A stretch of DNA of 64,000 bases from Saccharum officinarum (GCA_020631735.1 CM036223.1:5990191-6054190); one strand, 5' to 3'; positions 1-15,402 are shown, counted from the first letter of the stretch. Translations and numbers: made by a program. Notes: a model not told the origin generated them from the letters alone.

Positions 1-662
1 TTATCCATTGGTCGTCTGCGTGGCTACATGTTCAGAAGATAGCCTGTTTCATCCCACTCCTGGTAAAGCGCTGGACGTGTGCAACTCGTACTGCGGTCTG
101 TTACGCGAGGTGCGAGCACCTTAGCATCACTTTTTTTTTAACATTTAGCATCACATTTTTGTATTCAGCTTTTGCTATATATGAATGTTACCCCAGGCCA
201 TTCACACGCCACCTCTGACCAGTTCAAGAGAGAAGATGTGATTTGAGATAGCACCAAGTAGTCAATCTAGAAGCATAATAAGGTAAACTAGCACCAAGTA
301 GTCAATCTACAAGCATAATAAGGTAAACCTTTGCATAGTTGTATTGTATCCCTGCTTCACATGTTTTGCAGCCAAAAATCTGAAAAGTATCCTATGAAGT
401 TCTGACTCAACGCTACATAATTCACAGGATAATATATGTTACCAACTAACCACTTGTTTTTAAGAACAAAGAAGGTACTTTTGTAGCTATTTTTAGCGTT
501 AGGTGAAGAAAGGGAGAGAAACAGTGAAAATGAGTTATTTATCTGCATTTTTTCCTGTATTGATTGAATAGTTTGGAGCTTAAGAACATTTTTCTCTGAG
601 GTTCATCTTTACATGATCAATGGAATGGTTTAGTAACTGAGCACTGAGTCAATGTTAGCGCT
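1..662. other. 3' flank of the ECA gene, no gene seen
   Basis: This stretch lies downstream of the stop codon of the minus-strand Ca2+-ATPase gene and probably includes its 3' UTR. It is AT-rich and has no coding sequence I can support. The only structure seen is a 40-bp direct repeat at 249-328, listed separately. Confidence 0.6.
249..328. repeat. Two-copy 40-bp direct tandem repeat
   Basis: Positions 249-288 and 289-328 are the same 40-bp unit (beginning tagcaccaagtagtcaatct) with one visible mismatch (ctagaag versus ctacaag). The repeat sits 335-415 bp past the ECA stop codon, so it may lie within or just beyond the 3' UTR. Near identity suggests a recent local duplication. Confidence 0.85.
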
Positions 663-5198
<4,536 letters not shown>

Positions 5199-5869
5199 CG
5201 CCGTCGTCGGAGGGGCGGCGGCGGTGGAGGAGGAGTCGGGTGGTTGGTTCGTTGGCGTGCGGTGCGGAGAGCCGGAGACCGGAGCGCGCCGGCCGCAACG
5301 AACCGAGCCGACGAAGCCGGGGATGGCAATGCCCACGCTGGGGACGGACGGATGAAGCAGAGTGCAGGCACGGGCGGCGGCGTTGTGGGAACCCGGGCGG
5401 CGGCGCGCGCCGCGGCGCTGGCAGAGGACGCGGCGGGCGGCGGCGGCGGCAGAGAGGACGAGGAGGAGTCGTCCCGGTCCCGGAAGTTGTTCGGTGTGGG
5501 CCCCGACGGTACCTAGTGGTGGTGGTGGGGAGGAGGAGGTGGGAACCGCATGCGCGGCGGTCGGGGTCGGTCGGTGCCTCTCCTCTCTGTCTCTGCTTCG
5601 GCTTGTGCTGCAAGTTGGTGAAGGGGAGAGGGAGTTGAAGAAGGGTGTGGATGGAGGACGGAGAGGACGAAGCTGCCGCGAAGGTTCCTAGGCTGCTACG
5701 GCCTGCGGGTGGGGAGGGAAGCCAAGCGGCCTGCGGCTAGGCTACTCCCAACCGCCGCTTGGTTTTTGGTCGCCCAGCGGCCGTAGCGCAGTCCCGTCAA
5801 ACCGGGCGGAATGAATGCGGGTGCATCCGGGAGGAGGTCTGCTGCGGCTGCAGAGCGGCGCCGCGCCGC
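5199..5869 (-). promoter_or_regulatory. GC-rich 5' UTR / promoter region of ECA
   Basis: This region is strongly GC-rich and CpG-rich, as is usual for the 5' end of a grass housekeeping gene, and changes abruptly to AT-rich sequence where the Mutator-like element begins at 5,878. No convincing TATA box is visible. The long reading frames on either strand here are composition effects. The frame of ECA stays open up to an ATG at 5336. Confidence 0.5.
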
Positions 5870-5877
5870 GTCGGTCC

Positions 5878-6733
5878 GGGATATTTAACTATTCAGAAGT
5901 CATCCTTATTTTCGATAATTACATATTTATCACTTTTACAAGCGATCGGCACGTCAACTTCTCACGCCACGCTAGATTAGGCACGTAAAAAGACAATATT
6001 GCATCTGTCTTCCTCAACTGTCCGGTTGCCAGCCCACTCTTCTGCCACTTATGTGTGGGGCCCACACGTCAGGGTCATCCCCTACCTCCCCCATCTTTTT
6101 CCTCAATGCCTCCGTCGACGAAGCATGGTTCGGCCTTCCAAGCGTTGGCGCTCGGCGTTCCTCTCCCGTGTGCGGCCCGAAGCGCGGCTGTTGTGCGGTG
6201 GGGCACCAGCGGTAGGCAGCCCGCCCTCTTCACTCGCAACTCCCCAAGCGGTAGGTGCGTGGCTGCCTACCCGCCCGAGCGCGGCAGCGGCCGGTGCTGG
6301 CGCGTAGCGCTCCCTCGCACGGCGCACGAGGACCCGGGGAAAAAGCTGCGCATGGCACAGAGCGGTCAATTGCAGCGGCGCGCGCGGCAATTGGAATTTT
6401 TCCCCGGTGCAGCGGCACATTGGGGAACTATGCTTTATCGACGGAGGCAGTGAGGAAGAAGGTGATGGGAGGTAGAGGATGACCCTGATGTGTGGGCCCC
6501 ATACGTCAGTGGTAGAAGAGTGGGCTGCCAACTGCTCACTTGAGGAAGGTAGGGGCAACATTGTCTTTTCGCGTGCCTAATTCAGTGTGGCGTGAGGAAT
6601 TGGCGTGTCACATCAGTAAAAGTGGCAAATATGTAAACGACCGCTCGTAAAAATGACAAATGTGTAATTGTCAAAATAAGAATGATTTTTGAAGAGGTGC
6701 CTTCCATAATGATAGCGAATAGTTAAATATCCC
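5878..6733. mobile_element. Non-autonomous Mutator-like element with long TIRs and 9-bp TSD
   Basis: The element starts with GGGATATTTAACTATTC at 5878 and ends with its exact reverse complement at 6733. It is flanked by a perfect 9-bp duplication, cgtcggtcc, at 5869-5877 and 6734-6742. The inverted homology continues inward for roughly 250 bp on the left (to about 6126) and 300 bp on the right (from about 6429), with indels. A 9-bp TSD and long TIRs are the signature of Mutator-like elements. The core (about 6,130-6,430) is GC-rich and codes for no transposase; it may be captured host sequence (Pack-MULE), but I recognise nothing in it. It lies about 680 bp upstream of the ECA start codon. 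Confidence 0.9.
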
Positions 6734-6742
6734 CGTCGGTCC

Positions 6743-6909
6743 ATCTTCCAATTCTATCCAGACCAGTGGAAGGAAGGGAAAGGGGAAAAGGCGTGTCCGT
6801 GTCGTCGTCCACGGTGGCGTCGACAGATGGCGCTGGCGCAGGCGCAGCCTTGTGGAAAGTGGAAACCACAGGCGACGGCCACCTGTGGTCTGTGGAGGAC
6901 GGGACGGCC
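6743..6909. other. Short spacer between two DNA transposons
   Basis: GC-rich single-copy-looking sequence between the Mutator-like element and the next TIR element. No gene is seen. It may be the original upstream sequence of the ECA promoter displaced by insertions. Confidence 0.4.
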
Positions 6910-6912
6910 TCA

Positions 6913-7352
6913 GACTATCCGCAGTGGGTACTCTAAAACGATACTCTAAAGTTTTAGAGTATGAATATAGAGTAAAAACTGCTGCACTGGGTACTCTAAA
7001 ACGATACTCTATCATTTCTCTCGCTCTATATTTAGAGTAGTACTGTGCTTACTCTATACTCTATAGTGACGGGCCCCACTAGCTAAACAAAGAAAAAAAT
7101 GCTATAACTTACAAACCAAAAATCCAAATTAAATTTCGATTTTACCATTAAATTCGTCTCAATAAATCCTTCAAAACTAGATCACACATAGATATATTTA
7201 GATAAAGTGACAAGTGGATCTCATAGTGGATAGAGTGGATAGATGATGATATAGAGAATGGATGAGTGCGGGAGAATTGAGTATAGAGGAGAGAATCATG
7301 CTGACTAGGACGTATAGAGGATGAATATAGAGGTCTATGAGTGCGGGTAGTC
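6913..7352. mobile_element. PIF/Harbinger-like MITE, TSD TCA
   Basis: The element runs from GACTATCCGCAGTGG at 6913 to GAGTGCGGGTAGTC at 7352. The ends are imperfect inverted repeats, flanked by TCA at 6910-6912 and 7353-7355. A 3-bp TNA-type duplication with G-starting TIRs fits PIF/Harbinger. The interior is rich in TACTCTAAA-type motifs in both orientations and encodes no transposase. Its right end matches that of the element ending at 11,571, so they are one family. Confidence 0.75.
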
Positions 7353-7355
7353 TCA

Positions 7356-7675
7356 CTGCGTAGCGTGCTCGGCATGCGTGCCAGATGAACTCGTCACCGC
7401 TGATAGCCTGATGCCTGCGCTATGATACTACTAGCACGCGCAAACCAACCAACCAACCCAGGCAGATTTATTATTATTATTTTTAATCATTTTCCAAATC
7501 TTATTATAAAAAATAGTATCACGAAAATTTACTTCTAATTCTTTTGGACGCGTCAACGCGTACAAAAATACGTTACCACGCCACATACATCACCCGCGAT
7601 ATGATATGTCACCGTGGACAGTGATTTCCAGGGGGCGCCGCGGCAACCGTACTGTCGCGGCAAGGTTTAGGCTTA
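7356..7675. other. Intergenic, nothing recognised
   Basis: Mixed-composition sequence between two MITEs, with a short CAAC repeat near 7,443-7,459. No coding region or element ends were seen. Confidence 0.5.
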
Positions 7676-7917
7676 GGGGCTGTTTAGTTGGCAAATTTTT
7701 TAGCGAAATGCTACTGTAGCAGTTTCGTTGTTATTTGGTAAATATTGTCCAATCATGGTCTAATTAGGCTTAAAAGATTTGTCTCGTCCATTTCGTCTAA
7801 ACTGTGTAATTAGTTTTATTTTTTATCTATATTTAATGCTTCATGCATGTGTTCAGAGATTCGATGTGACGAGGAATCTGAAAATTTTGGCAAAATTTTT
7901 GGCATCTAAACGGTGCC
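7676..7917. mobile_element. Tourist-like MITE (GGGCCTGTTTAGTT family), copy 1, TSD TTA
   Basis: Starts ggggctgtttagtt and ends with ctaaacggtgcc, flanked by TTA at 7673-7675 and 7918-7920. The inner sequence (tccaatcatggtctaattag and onward) is shared by all copies listed for this family. The short open frame inside it is a by-product of the repeat. Confidence 0.88.
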
Positions 7918-7920
7918 TTA

Positions 7921-8817
7921 GAAAAATTATATATTTTTATATCACCTCGGATGAAGATGATTTTATATGAAAGTTGGAGCTTTCGATGAAATCTACAACT
8001 TTATAGCTTTAGTTTTTTTTTTCTTTTGAGGTTGTCAAGATTCTCAAAAAAATAATATAAAATTTGAGCACCATATTAATAGTATATAAGTGCTTGTCGC
8101 CTTAGAAAAATCATATCTTCCTCATAAAACTCAACTTCTAGCTATGTAGATAGACAACACTGCATAGGAACGTAACTAGGAGCTGATTCATTTGGGGACA
8201 AAGGGAGTAAATCTTATATTGTTGACCTATACAAAAAAAATTAAATTGATTGCCCAGAATAGAAATATTTAGCTAGCTTAGGACAAAACTAATACGTTAT
8301 GTAAAAAAATACATGAAGCATAAGAGGTTTACTAAGTTTGTTCTAAGTTGGTGGCGGAGCTTGGAGGGAATTCAAGAGGAAGCCAATAGCATTAAAGATT
8401 TGCTTGATGTGTAAATCTCTATTACTTTCCGAACAACATCCTTAAGATATTTCAATCGCGCGGGGGCGTGGCGTGACCCACTATGGTCTATATGGCTTCC
8501 GCATTACCAAAGTCAAATCGTGCCAAATTTGTTCAACTCTAGAAAAGAAGAATAATAGTTATGATATAAAATTAGCATCATCGGTACGTTACGAAATAAT
8601 ATTTTTATAATTTATATCTTTCATATGACGGATGTCAATATTTTTTTTTTCAAATTAATCAAATTTAGCATAGTTTGACTTAGAACAAACATATATGTCC
8701 CTTATATTTAAGAATGGAGAAAGTGATATTTTCTAAGATAGATTAGCATGGAGGCCTGCTTATATTTATTACATTTAGTTACTAAAATATTGTCAACTAT
8801 CATTTAGAAACCACGTA
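7921..8817. other. AT-rich intergenic region with decayed repeat fragments
   Basis: No gene is seen. The stretch at about 8,625-8,745 (tgacggatgtcaa and onward) resembles the interior of the Stowaway-like elements that follow, without clear ends. Confidence 0.4.
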
Positions 8818-8994
8818 CTCCCTTCGTCTAAAAAAAATCACCTTAGAGTTGTCCAAAGTCAAAGCATTTTAAATCTCACTAAATTTGCATGAAAGAATTA
8901 AAGGGTGTCAATATTTATGACATGAAATTAGTCAAATTCAAGATAGTTTGACCTAAGGTAACTTAAGGTGACGATTTTTTTGGACGGAATGGAG
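8818..8994. mobile_element. Stowaway-like MITE, TSD TA
   Basis: Left end CTCCCTTCGTC follows TA at 8816-8817 and the right end gacggaatggag precedes TA at 8995-8996. CTCCCTCCGT ends and a TA duplication define grass Stowaway MITEs. Confidence 0.8.
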
Positions 8995-8996
8995 TA

Positions 8997-9220
8997 CTCG
9001 CTCCATCCACGAAAGAATACAAATTTCATTTTTTAAGGAGTCAAAGAATCTACTCTGACTAAAGCTATATTAAAAATACTAACATTCATGATACAAATTA
9101 AGTACTATTCAAATAACTATAGAATATATTTTCATAGTAATTTTATTGGAGACATAAATGTTAACACTATTCATTACAAATTTCGTCAAACTTTAACTAG
9201 TTTAACTTACATAAATAACA
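8997..9220. mobile_element. Stowaway-like MITE, 3' end missing
   Basis: Begins CTCGCTCCATCC directly after the TA that ends the previous element, and shares the family interior (gagtcaaagaatctac, then ataaatgtta). No right terminus is present before the next Stowaway starts at 9223, so it is truncated or overwritten. Confidence 0.6.
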
Positions 9221-9222
9221 TA

Positions 9223-9473
9223 CTCACTCCGTCCCAAATAAAAGCACATCTCGCCTCCTGAGGGGTCAAATTTTTAAAAGTTTGACCAATTTATACAAAA
9301 ATATATTAATATTTATGATGTACAGTAGAGTATATTTTCATAATGAACTTATTTAGAGATATAAATGTTGATATTATTTTTTTTATATTTTTAGTTAAAT
9401 CTAAAAGGTTTAACTCCTCAAAATTTGCATTGGGGGGGTTGAGAGAGCAATTGCATTTTTTTTATGGAGGAAG
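9223..9473. mobile_element. Stowaway-like MITE, TSD TA
   Basis: Left end CTCACTCCGTCCC follows TA at 9221-9222; the right end tatggaggaag precedes TA at 9474-9475. It is the third Stowaway-like copy in a 660-bp run. Confidence 0.75.
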
Positions 9474-9475
9474 TA

Positions 9476-9740
9476 CTAGTAATTAAGAATTTTGCGTGTA
9501 GCAGGAGCCTATGACATGACGTAGTGTCAGACTCTGTTTGGAAGAGCTCCACTCCTGATTGTTCAGCTCTTCTTCTTGATTCTCTGACAGAGTGATTCCA
9601 CTGAATTCCTAGGAGGGAGTAGGGTGTCTCATCAAAATATAACAGGGAGCTAGAGAGAATTTGGGGAAGCAGGTTTTTTCGGCTTCCTCGCTTGTATACC
9701 AAGTAGAGGAGTGATTCACTTAGATTCTCTAAGGAAGTTA
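9476..9740. other. Intergenic, probable further MITE remnant
   Basis: Contains motifs such as gtttggaagagctccactcc and, further on at 10,010-10,050, gagaatctgctcccaaacggcccc. These read like the two ends of another inverted-repeat element that the copy at 9741 interrupts. No TSD could be set, so this is only a suggestion. Confidence 0.3.
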
Positions 9741-9985
9741 GGGGGTTGTTTAGTTGGTGAAAAAGTTTGGGTTCGGCTACTGTAGCACTTTTCGTTTTAT
9801 TTGGCAATTTGTGTCCAATCATGGACTAATTAGGCTCAAAAGATTTGTCTCGTGATTTACAACTAAACTGCGTAATTAGTTTTTTCTTTCATCTACATTT
9901 AGTACTTCATGCATGTGCCACAAGATTTGATGTGACAGGTACTGTAGCACTTTTTAGGTTCATTTTTTGTGAACTAAACAGGCTC
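9741..9985. mobile_element. Tourist-like MITE (GGGCCTGTTTAGTT family), copy 2
   Basis: Starts gggggttgtttagttgg after TTA at 9738-9740 and ends near gaactaaacaggctc. The right-hand TSD is not clean (tag). The interior matches the family, and a second ctgtagcacttttt segment near the right end marks a local duplication. Confidence 0.75.
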
Positions 9986-10639
9986 TAGGTCGTTTTTTTT
10001 ACGTTTGACAGCAGAGTGATTCTCTTCGAGAATCTGCTCCCAAACGGCCCCTCAAACTTCCCATAGCTTATTGGCGACAAGAAAGCCGCCGGCGCCGTGG
10101 GATGTGTCGTGTGGTTTGGGAACAACCAAGACAAAAAAAAAACTAAAACTGGTTAGATTTGCGAGATGTGGTTATATATTATTATGTATTGCCGTCATTA
10201 TTTACCGAGACATGAAAGCAGCGGAATATTCGGTGCCGGGCCAACCTCTGATCCAATTATCAACGAAGGTTCGTCGAGGTTTCGCGAGTTGCATTTGCAG
10301 GATACGATTACGATGACGTGCGCCGGCCGAGCGATCAACGTCGACAAACCTCGCGCAGCCGCCAGTAACGACGACACTTACTATTACTATAATCCTCCTA
10401 GTAGTACCACTTTTTAATTTTAACTCCTCCATCCACCCATCCACATCCACTGTTATTATGCGTATCGTACTTTCCTGGTCCGTATCCCTCTCGCGTTGAC
10501 CAAAGGATAAATTCTCCATCTTAACTTTTTATAATATTTCTTTATTTACTACTACCACCAGGCAGCACTAGGCGGCAGGCACCACGCCTGTGTCATGAAC
10601 ATGTGGGCCCGGTACTGTGAATGGGACGGATCCTCCTGA
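9986..10639. other. Intergenic, nothing recognised
   Basis: Moderately GC-rich sequence with no supportable exon. Short open frames on both strands overlap without recognisable motifs. Confidence 0.4.
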
Positions 10640-11571
10640 GGCTGGCTGCACTCGGTACGCTATACGCGTCCTGTAAACGCGTATAGCGGACCGAACGCCC
10701 GCAGCGCTGTCCGGTAAAGCATCCGGAACGTCCACCCGTCCGCCATATCTAGCGGAGCAGCAGAGGGATAGCGGACGAGCGCTACCCGCACACGTGGGGA
10801 GGAAACCGAGGAGAGAGGAGGCTGCCGTGGAGAGAGAAAGAGAGGAGGCCGCCGCCGACGCCCGTCCGCCGCGCCCGTCAGCGTCCGCGCGCTGTCCGCG
10901 CGCCGCCCGCCGAGGAGCGCCGTCCGCCCCTGACCGCTGCTCGCTCGCGCTGCCCGCCCGGCCGCTATGCGCCCTCGCCGGAGCCGGAGGAGGCGGTGGC
11001 GCTCCCCGCGCCCGCGCCGGAGCCTGCGCGCTCGCCGAGGCCACGCTGGAGCCCCCGCGCGCTCGCCGAGTCCTCGCCGGAGCCCGCGCGCCGCTCCACC
11101 GCGCCGCCGATTCGAGACCGGGGAGGAAGCGGAGAGGGAGGAGGGGGAGCTCCGTCGACGCCCGCCTGCTCCGGAGCCGCGCCCGCCTGCTCCGGCCCCG
11201 ACGCCGCCCCTGCTCCGCTGCGCGGTGAAGAAGGACGAGGCGTGGAGGAGGAGGTGGTGGCGCCGCGCATGCGAGCTCCACCGAGCCGCGTGGGGGAGCG
11301 CCGCCACCGGGCCGCGCGGGCGAGGTGGGGAAGAGAGCAGTGGGGGAGGAAACCGATAGAGGAGAGAGAGAGCGGTTGGGAGGAAAATTTATAGAGGAGA
11401 GAGAAAAGAGAGAATGACAGCTAGACCCCACCAGCTGGTAGTTGGTATAGAGGATGAATATAGAGTATGGATAGGTACGGGAGAAATGAGTTTAGAGGAG
11501 AGAATCTTGCTGATCAGGACATAATATTATTTTTAGAGGATGAAAATAGAGTATGACGAGTGCGGGTAGTC
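10640..11571. mobile_element. PIF/Harbinger-like element with GC-rich interior, TSD TGA (first of abutting pair)
   Basis: Left end GGCTGGCTGCACTCGG at 10640, right end GAGTGCGGGTAGTC at 11571, flanked by TGA at 10637-10639 and 11572-11574. The right end matches the element ending at 7352. The interior from about 10,800 to 11,400 is extremely GC-rich and gives long overlapping open frames in all directions of Arg/Ala/Pro-rich composition, which I do not regard as genes. It may be captured host sequence. Confidence 0.65.
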
Positions 11572-11574
11572 TGA

Positions 11575-12467
11575 GGCTATCCGAACTCGTCGTACTCTAA
11601 ATTCATTCTCTAAAAGGAATATTATGTTCTAGTCATCGAGATTCCATCATCTATATCAATTTCTCCCGCACTCATCCATACTCTATATCATCCTCTATCC
11701 ACTGTGGGGCCCACTTGTCAGATTTTTTTCCTTTTTTCTTTTTTCCCTTTTTCTCTTTCCTTTTCTTTTCTTTTCTTTTCTTTTTTCCCTCTCCTCCTTT
11801 ATCCATTAACCGCACCGCTCGCCCTCTCCCCGCACCACTGCTCGCCCTCTCCCCGTCCTCCACCTCCCTCTCCAGCGAGCGCGTGCGGCAGCTCTGGCGA
11901 GGGCGCGCTCCGGCGTCGGCGAGCGCGCGCGGCTCCGGGCTCCGAGGGGCGCGGCTCGCGGGCCCCGGCGAGGGCGCGCGGCTCCGGGCGGCGGAAGGTC
12001 GGGCACCGAGGGCGGCGGCTCCGGAGCAGAGGCGCGGCGTCGACGGCCGCTCTTTCCCCGTCCGTGGACCGCGGCGGCGTTGCTGCGGGGCCCGCGGCGC
12101 CACGCTCGCGAGCATGGACGGGCGGCGCAACCTCGGCCGGGGCGTGGCGGCGCTGGCGAGGCGACTCCGAGCGGCGAGGTGACAGTGTCTAGGCGTGGGC
12201 GGCCACGAGCTCGTGGCGGGCGGCCATGGGCTCCGGCGCGTCCCTCCACCTCCCTCTGCTCTCTCCCTCTCTCCCTTCTCCTTCCCCTCTCTGCTCGCTC
12301 GCTCGGCGGGCCCCACGCGCGGGTAGCGGATGTCCGCGAGTCCGCTGGGAATAGCGGACGGCCGGCTCGTCCGCGCACGTAGCGTACGCGATAGCGTACC
12401 CGCTGCAGCCGGTTCGTCTGCTATAGGTTTCTGGAGGATGATTTACAGGGTCGCGGTGCGGACAGTC
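11575..12467. mobile_element. PIF/Harbinger-like element with GC-rich interior, TSD TGA (second of abutting pair)
   Basis: Left end GGCTATCCGAACTCG at 11575, right end GGTGCGGACAGTC at 12467, flanked by TGA at 11572-11574 and 12468-12470. It shares the central TGA with the preceding element, so the two abut head to tail. The interior holds a pyrimidine-rich tract (about 11,725-11,800) and a GC-rich core. No transposase is seen. Confidence 0.65.
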
Positions 12468-12470
12468 TGA

Positions 12471-12881
12471 GGCCCCACACGAGCCTACCACTACCATACC
12501 CAAGGCGTGCGTGCAGCGTTGCAGGCCTGTGGGGCCGCCACGCCAATGCTACCAATGTTGTGGGAGTGGGAGCGTGCGCCGAAAGCCAACAACCGTGAAC
12601 TCCATTTCTGTCCCTTCTCTTTTCTACCCTATACCCCAAGACTGTACCCAGTACCACTGGGACGTGGGCCCGCCCACGGATTTCTCTCCTGCAATTCAGC
12701 GTGCGCTTCGTATGGAGGAGTATGTCGTACTATCGTGTAAGTACCCATTACTAATGCTAGCAGTATCTCCAGTTACAGTAGTATTATTTTCTAAAAAAAA
12801 TCGTTTTTCTGTTGGTAGATGTTGAATGGTGCAAAGGGAAAAGGGTGGTCATCTGTATTAATACTCCGAAGATGTCTATAA
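12471..12881. other. Intergenic, nothing recognised
   Basis: Unremarkable sequence between two elements, with no coding region or RNA gene I can support. Confidence 0.4.
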
Positions 12882-13347
12882 GGGCTCCTTTTGGACACAT
12901 GATTGAAAGAATAGAAAAAATAGAGCAATATGATAGGATTGTAGGTGAAAAACAGAGGATTTAAAACCATAGAAAACTTTGAGTAGTCGTTGTTTGGATT
13001 GACCTAGGAAATTCGTAGGAATAGGAAGGCCCATTAGCTATTAGCTTGTCTCAACATTCCTGTCATCTTGGTTTCAACTGTACTACTCGGAAGTGTGGCC
13101 GCCTAATATTGCATTAGCAGCAGCAAAGCACAGAGTGCCTCCATCCCACGCGACAGAAAAAGAAACAAAGAGGTCACACTAGATGTTTCTTTCCTGTACT
13201 TTTTCCTATGAAATCAGCACTATAGGAAATATCCCTCCATTTCTCCTATGCTTGAATCCTTCGTTCCAAAGGGATGAACAGTGTCATTTCATATAGGATT
13301 TGGTGTCCTTCGTTTTTCTTCCAAAATTCCTTCAATCCAAAGGGGGC
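12882..13347. mobile_element. Tourist-like MITE, TSD TAA
   Basis: Left end gggctccttttgga at 12882; the right end tccaaagggggc at 13347 is its inverted counterpart. TAA flanks both sides (12879-12881 and 13348-13350). At 466 bp it is longer than the other MITEs here and belongs to a different Tourist subfamily. Confidence 0.85.
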
Positions 13348-13459
13348 TAAATGGGCACCTCAAACAAGAAAACAGTATGACTGCAACGAACGTCGAAGCA
13401 ACAACAAACCGGACTGTGCAAAGTTAGGTGTGAATAAAGATCCTCCTATGAGCTTTTTA

Positions 13460-14415
13460 GTAGTGCTAGCGCCAAGACGTCTGGATAGACGCCCACGCGT
13501 TGTAGTCCGTTTCGCGCGCTCCACACGAGGCGCGCGTCGCCTGAGCAACAAGAGGGGAAGGGGGCGGTGCCTCCGATTTGTAAGGACCCGGTCACGGCGT
13601 CATATGGATGCCCTGCCGGCGCCAAGATATGGACACATCGAGACGATGCAGCAGAAGGCGAGAAGGAAAGATGCAACACCCGATCTGCTTTTGAAACATC
13701 CAAATACAACAGTTGCAACATACGTCTGAAGGCAGATGAAACACTTGAAAGAACACTTGAAAACATCGCAACCATACGCAACATCCAGATAAAACACATG
13801 CAAAGTATGTGTGAAACATATGCAACATCCAGATAAACACACTTGCATGCGTCCAGAAAACATAGATGAAACATTGGTAACAAACCTTTGCAACATACGT
13901 GTACAACCATTGCAACATATGCAACATCCCGATCTACTTTTGCAACATCCATCTGAAAACACTTGCAACATACCTTTCAAACACTCAAAACATACGCTTG
14001 TCACATGCGCTTTCAACAAAACATGGCAGCCAAACGGGCGGAGCATGGCACAGCGGGATCCCAGCTATGTGGTTGCGGTGGAGAAGGATGGAAGCAGGCT
14101 GATGGATGTGCGGCCCCCGGCGATAGGGGGCACGCGGTACCCGCGGTGGAGGCGACAACATCAGTCGGGTGGTGCGGCCTCGCGCAGCGAGCACACCGTG
14201 GTGGTGCGGGCGCAACAGTGGCAGGGAGGAAGGCTGGCAGGAGGCGCGGTAGAGAGGGAGGCGTGGAGGAGCCGTGGCGGAGTCGCGGTGATGCGTGAGT
14301 TTTTTTAATCTGTGGTGACCGGAGGGGAGCGGAGGGAGCAGATAGGAACAACTTTTGAACGTCGGGTCCACCAACAGGGGTGTCCGCGCGTGGACGAACA
14401 TCTGACTCCCAGCAT
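13460..14415. mobile_element. Unclassified repeat element with GCAACAT-type internal repeats
   Basis: A GC-rich head (about 13,470-13,650, with gcccacgcg and cgcgctccacacga) is followed by about 330 bp in which gcaacat, gaaacat and related heptamers recur about every 20-30 bp (13,670-14,000), then a GC-rich tail with tccacgcgcgg in the opposite sense near 14,385. The head and the start of the repeat tract recur at 50,555-50,849, so it is a dispersed family. The weak inverted similarity of the ends suggests a DNA transposon, but I could not set a TSD. Confidence 0.5.
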
Positions 14416-14547
14416 TATCGAAGAGCTTTGTGTCATTAGCTTAATTCTAACTTAATTTACTCATAGTATTAATATTTATTTCTTTAACAAGTTTACTATA
14501 AAAATATATTTATAATTAATAATTTAATATATATTTCTTATATCGTA

Positions 14548-14797
14548 TCTCTGTCCCAAAAAGCATATCACATAGGGGTCTGTGCAGGTGAAACTATCTT
14601 GAGTTTGACTAGGTTTATAGAAAAACATTAGCAGCATTTATACCTTTAAATAAGTCTATATAAGAAAAATATATTTAATGTTTTTTCCTGATCGTGCTAC
14701 TGCAACATAAATATTAGTAACCTCTTGTGTGTATTTGGTCGAAATTTAAATTGTCACTTTTCGAGAAGTGAGATGACACTCTTTGTGGTACGAGGGA
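14548..14797. mobile_element. Degenerate Stowaway-like MITE
   Basis: Left end tctctgtcccaaaaagc after TA, with a family-like interior (tgaaactatcttgagtttgac) and a right end near ggtacgaggga. The ends are degraded, so the limits are approximate. Confidence 0.5.
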
Positions 14798-14900
14798 CTA
14801 AACGCTAGTTCATTTATTTTATAACTTTGGTCAAACACCAAATCATTTGACTCCTAAAAAAGTGAGAATTGCAATCTTTTGTGGACCAAGTGAGTATCTA

Positions 14901-15149
14901 CTGCCTCCATCCAAAAAATTAATTATAGGTTTGGTCAACGTCAAACTATCTTAAATTCAACTGAATTTATGGAAAACATTAACAACATGCATGGCTCCAA
15001 ATAGACATATAATAAAAATATATTTCAATACAAATAAATTAAAACTTATTTGATATGAAAATATGAACTTTAATATAAATTTGACGGAATATGAAATTAT
15101 TTTATTTGAGTTAACTCTGTTTTAGAACTGCATTTTTTTATGGATCGAG
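14901..15149. mobile_element. Stowaway-like MITE, TSD TA
   Basis: Left end CTGCCTCCATCC after TA at 14899-14900 and right end tatggatcgag before TA at 15150-15151. The interior tttggtcaacgtcaaactatc is typical of the family. Confidence 0.7.
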
Positions 15150-15402
15150 TAGCTACATACAGTACTCCTATCTCTATCTACTCCTATGCATCCATCCATC
15201 CACGGGTCCACGCATTGAATTGGATTATATTGAACACATTTGACTGTCCCCACGCACGCAACCGCGCGAGGCGCGACAAAACCAGTAGGGGAATCCGAAT
15301 TTCCACCTTTACAAAAAAGATCGAATTTCTCCCCTAAAAAAAAATCGAATTTCCCATCTCTTTCCACAAGGCATCGTGGTCATCCTTGCGAGTCACATCT
15401 TC

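Noticed and set aside
10568..12382. Open frames of 130-287 codons on both strands in the GC-rich elements
   Set aside because: Overlapping frames exist in most phases, are Arg/Ala/Pro-rich without motifs, and lie inside TIR-bounded elements; composition explains them.
13670..14000. Regularly spaced short repeats considered as a CRISPR-like array
   Set aside because: Repeats are only about 7 bp and degenerate, spacing is irregular, there are no cas genes, and the context is a plant nuclear genome.
13600..14046. Cys-rich frames that look like small secreted proteins
   Set aside because: They are translations of the GCAACAT heptamer array, so the Cys/Met pattern comes from the DNA repeat.
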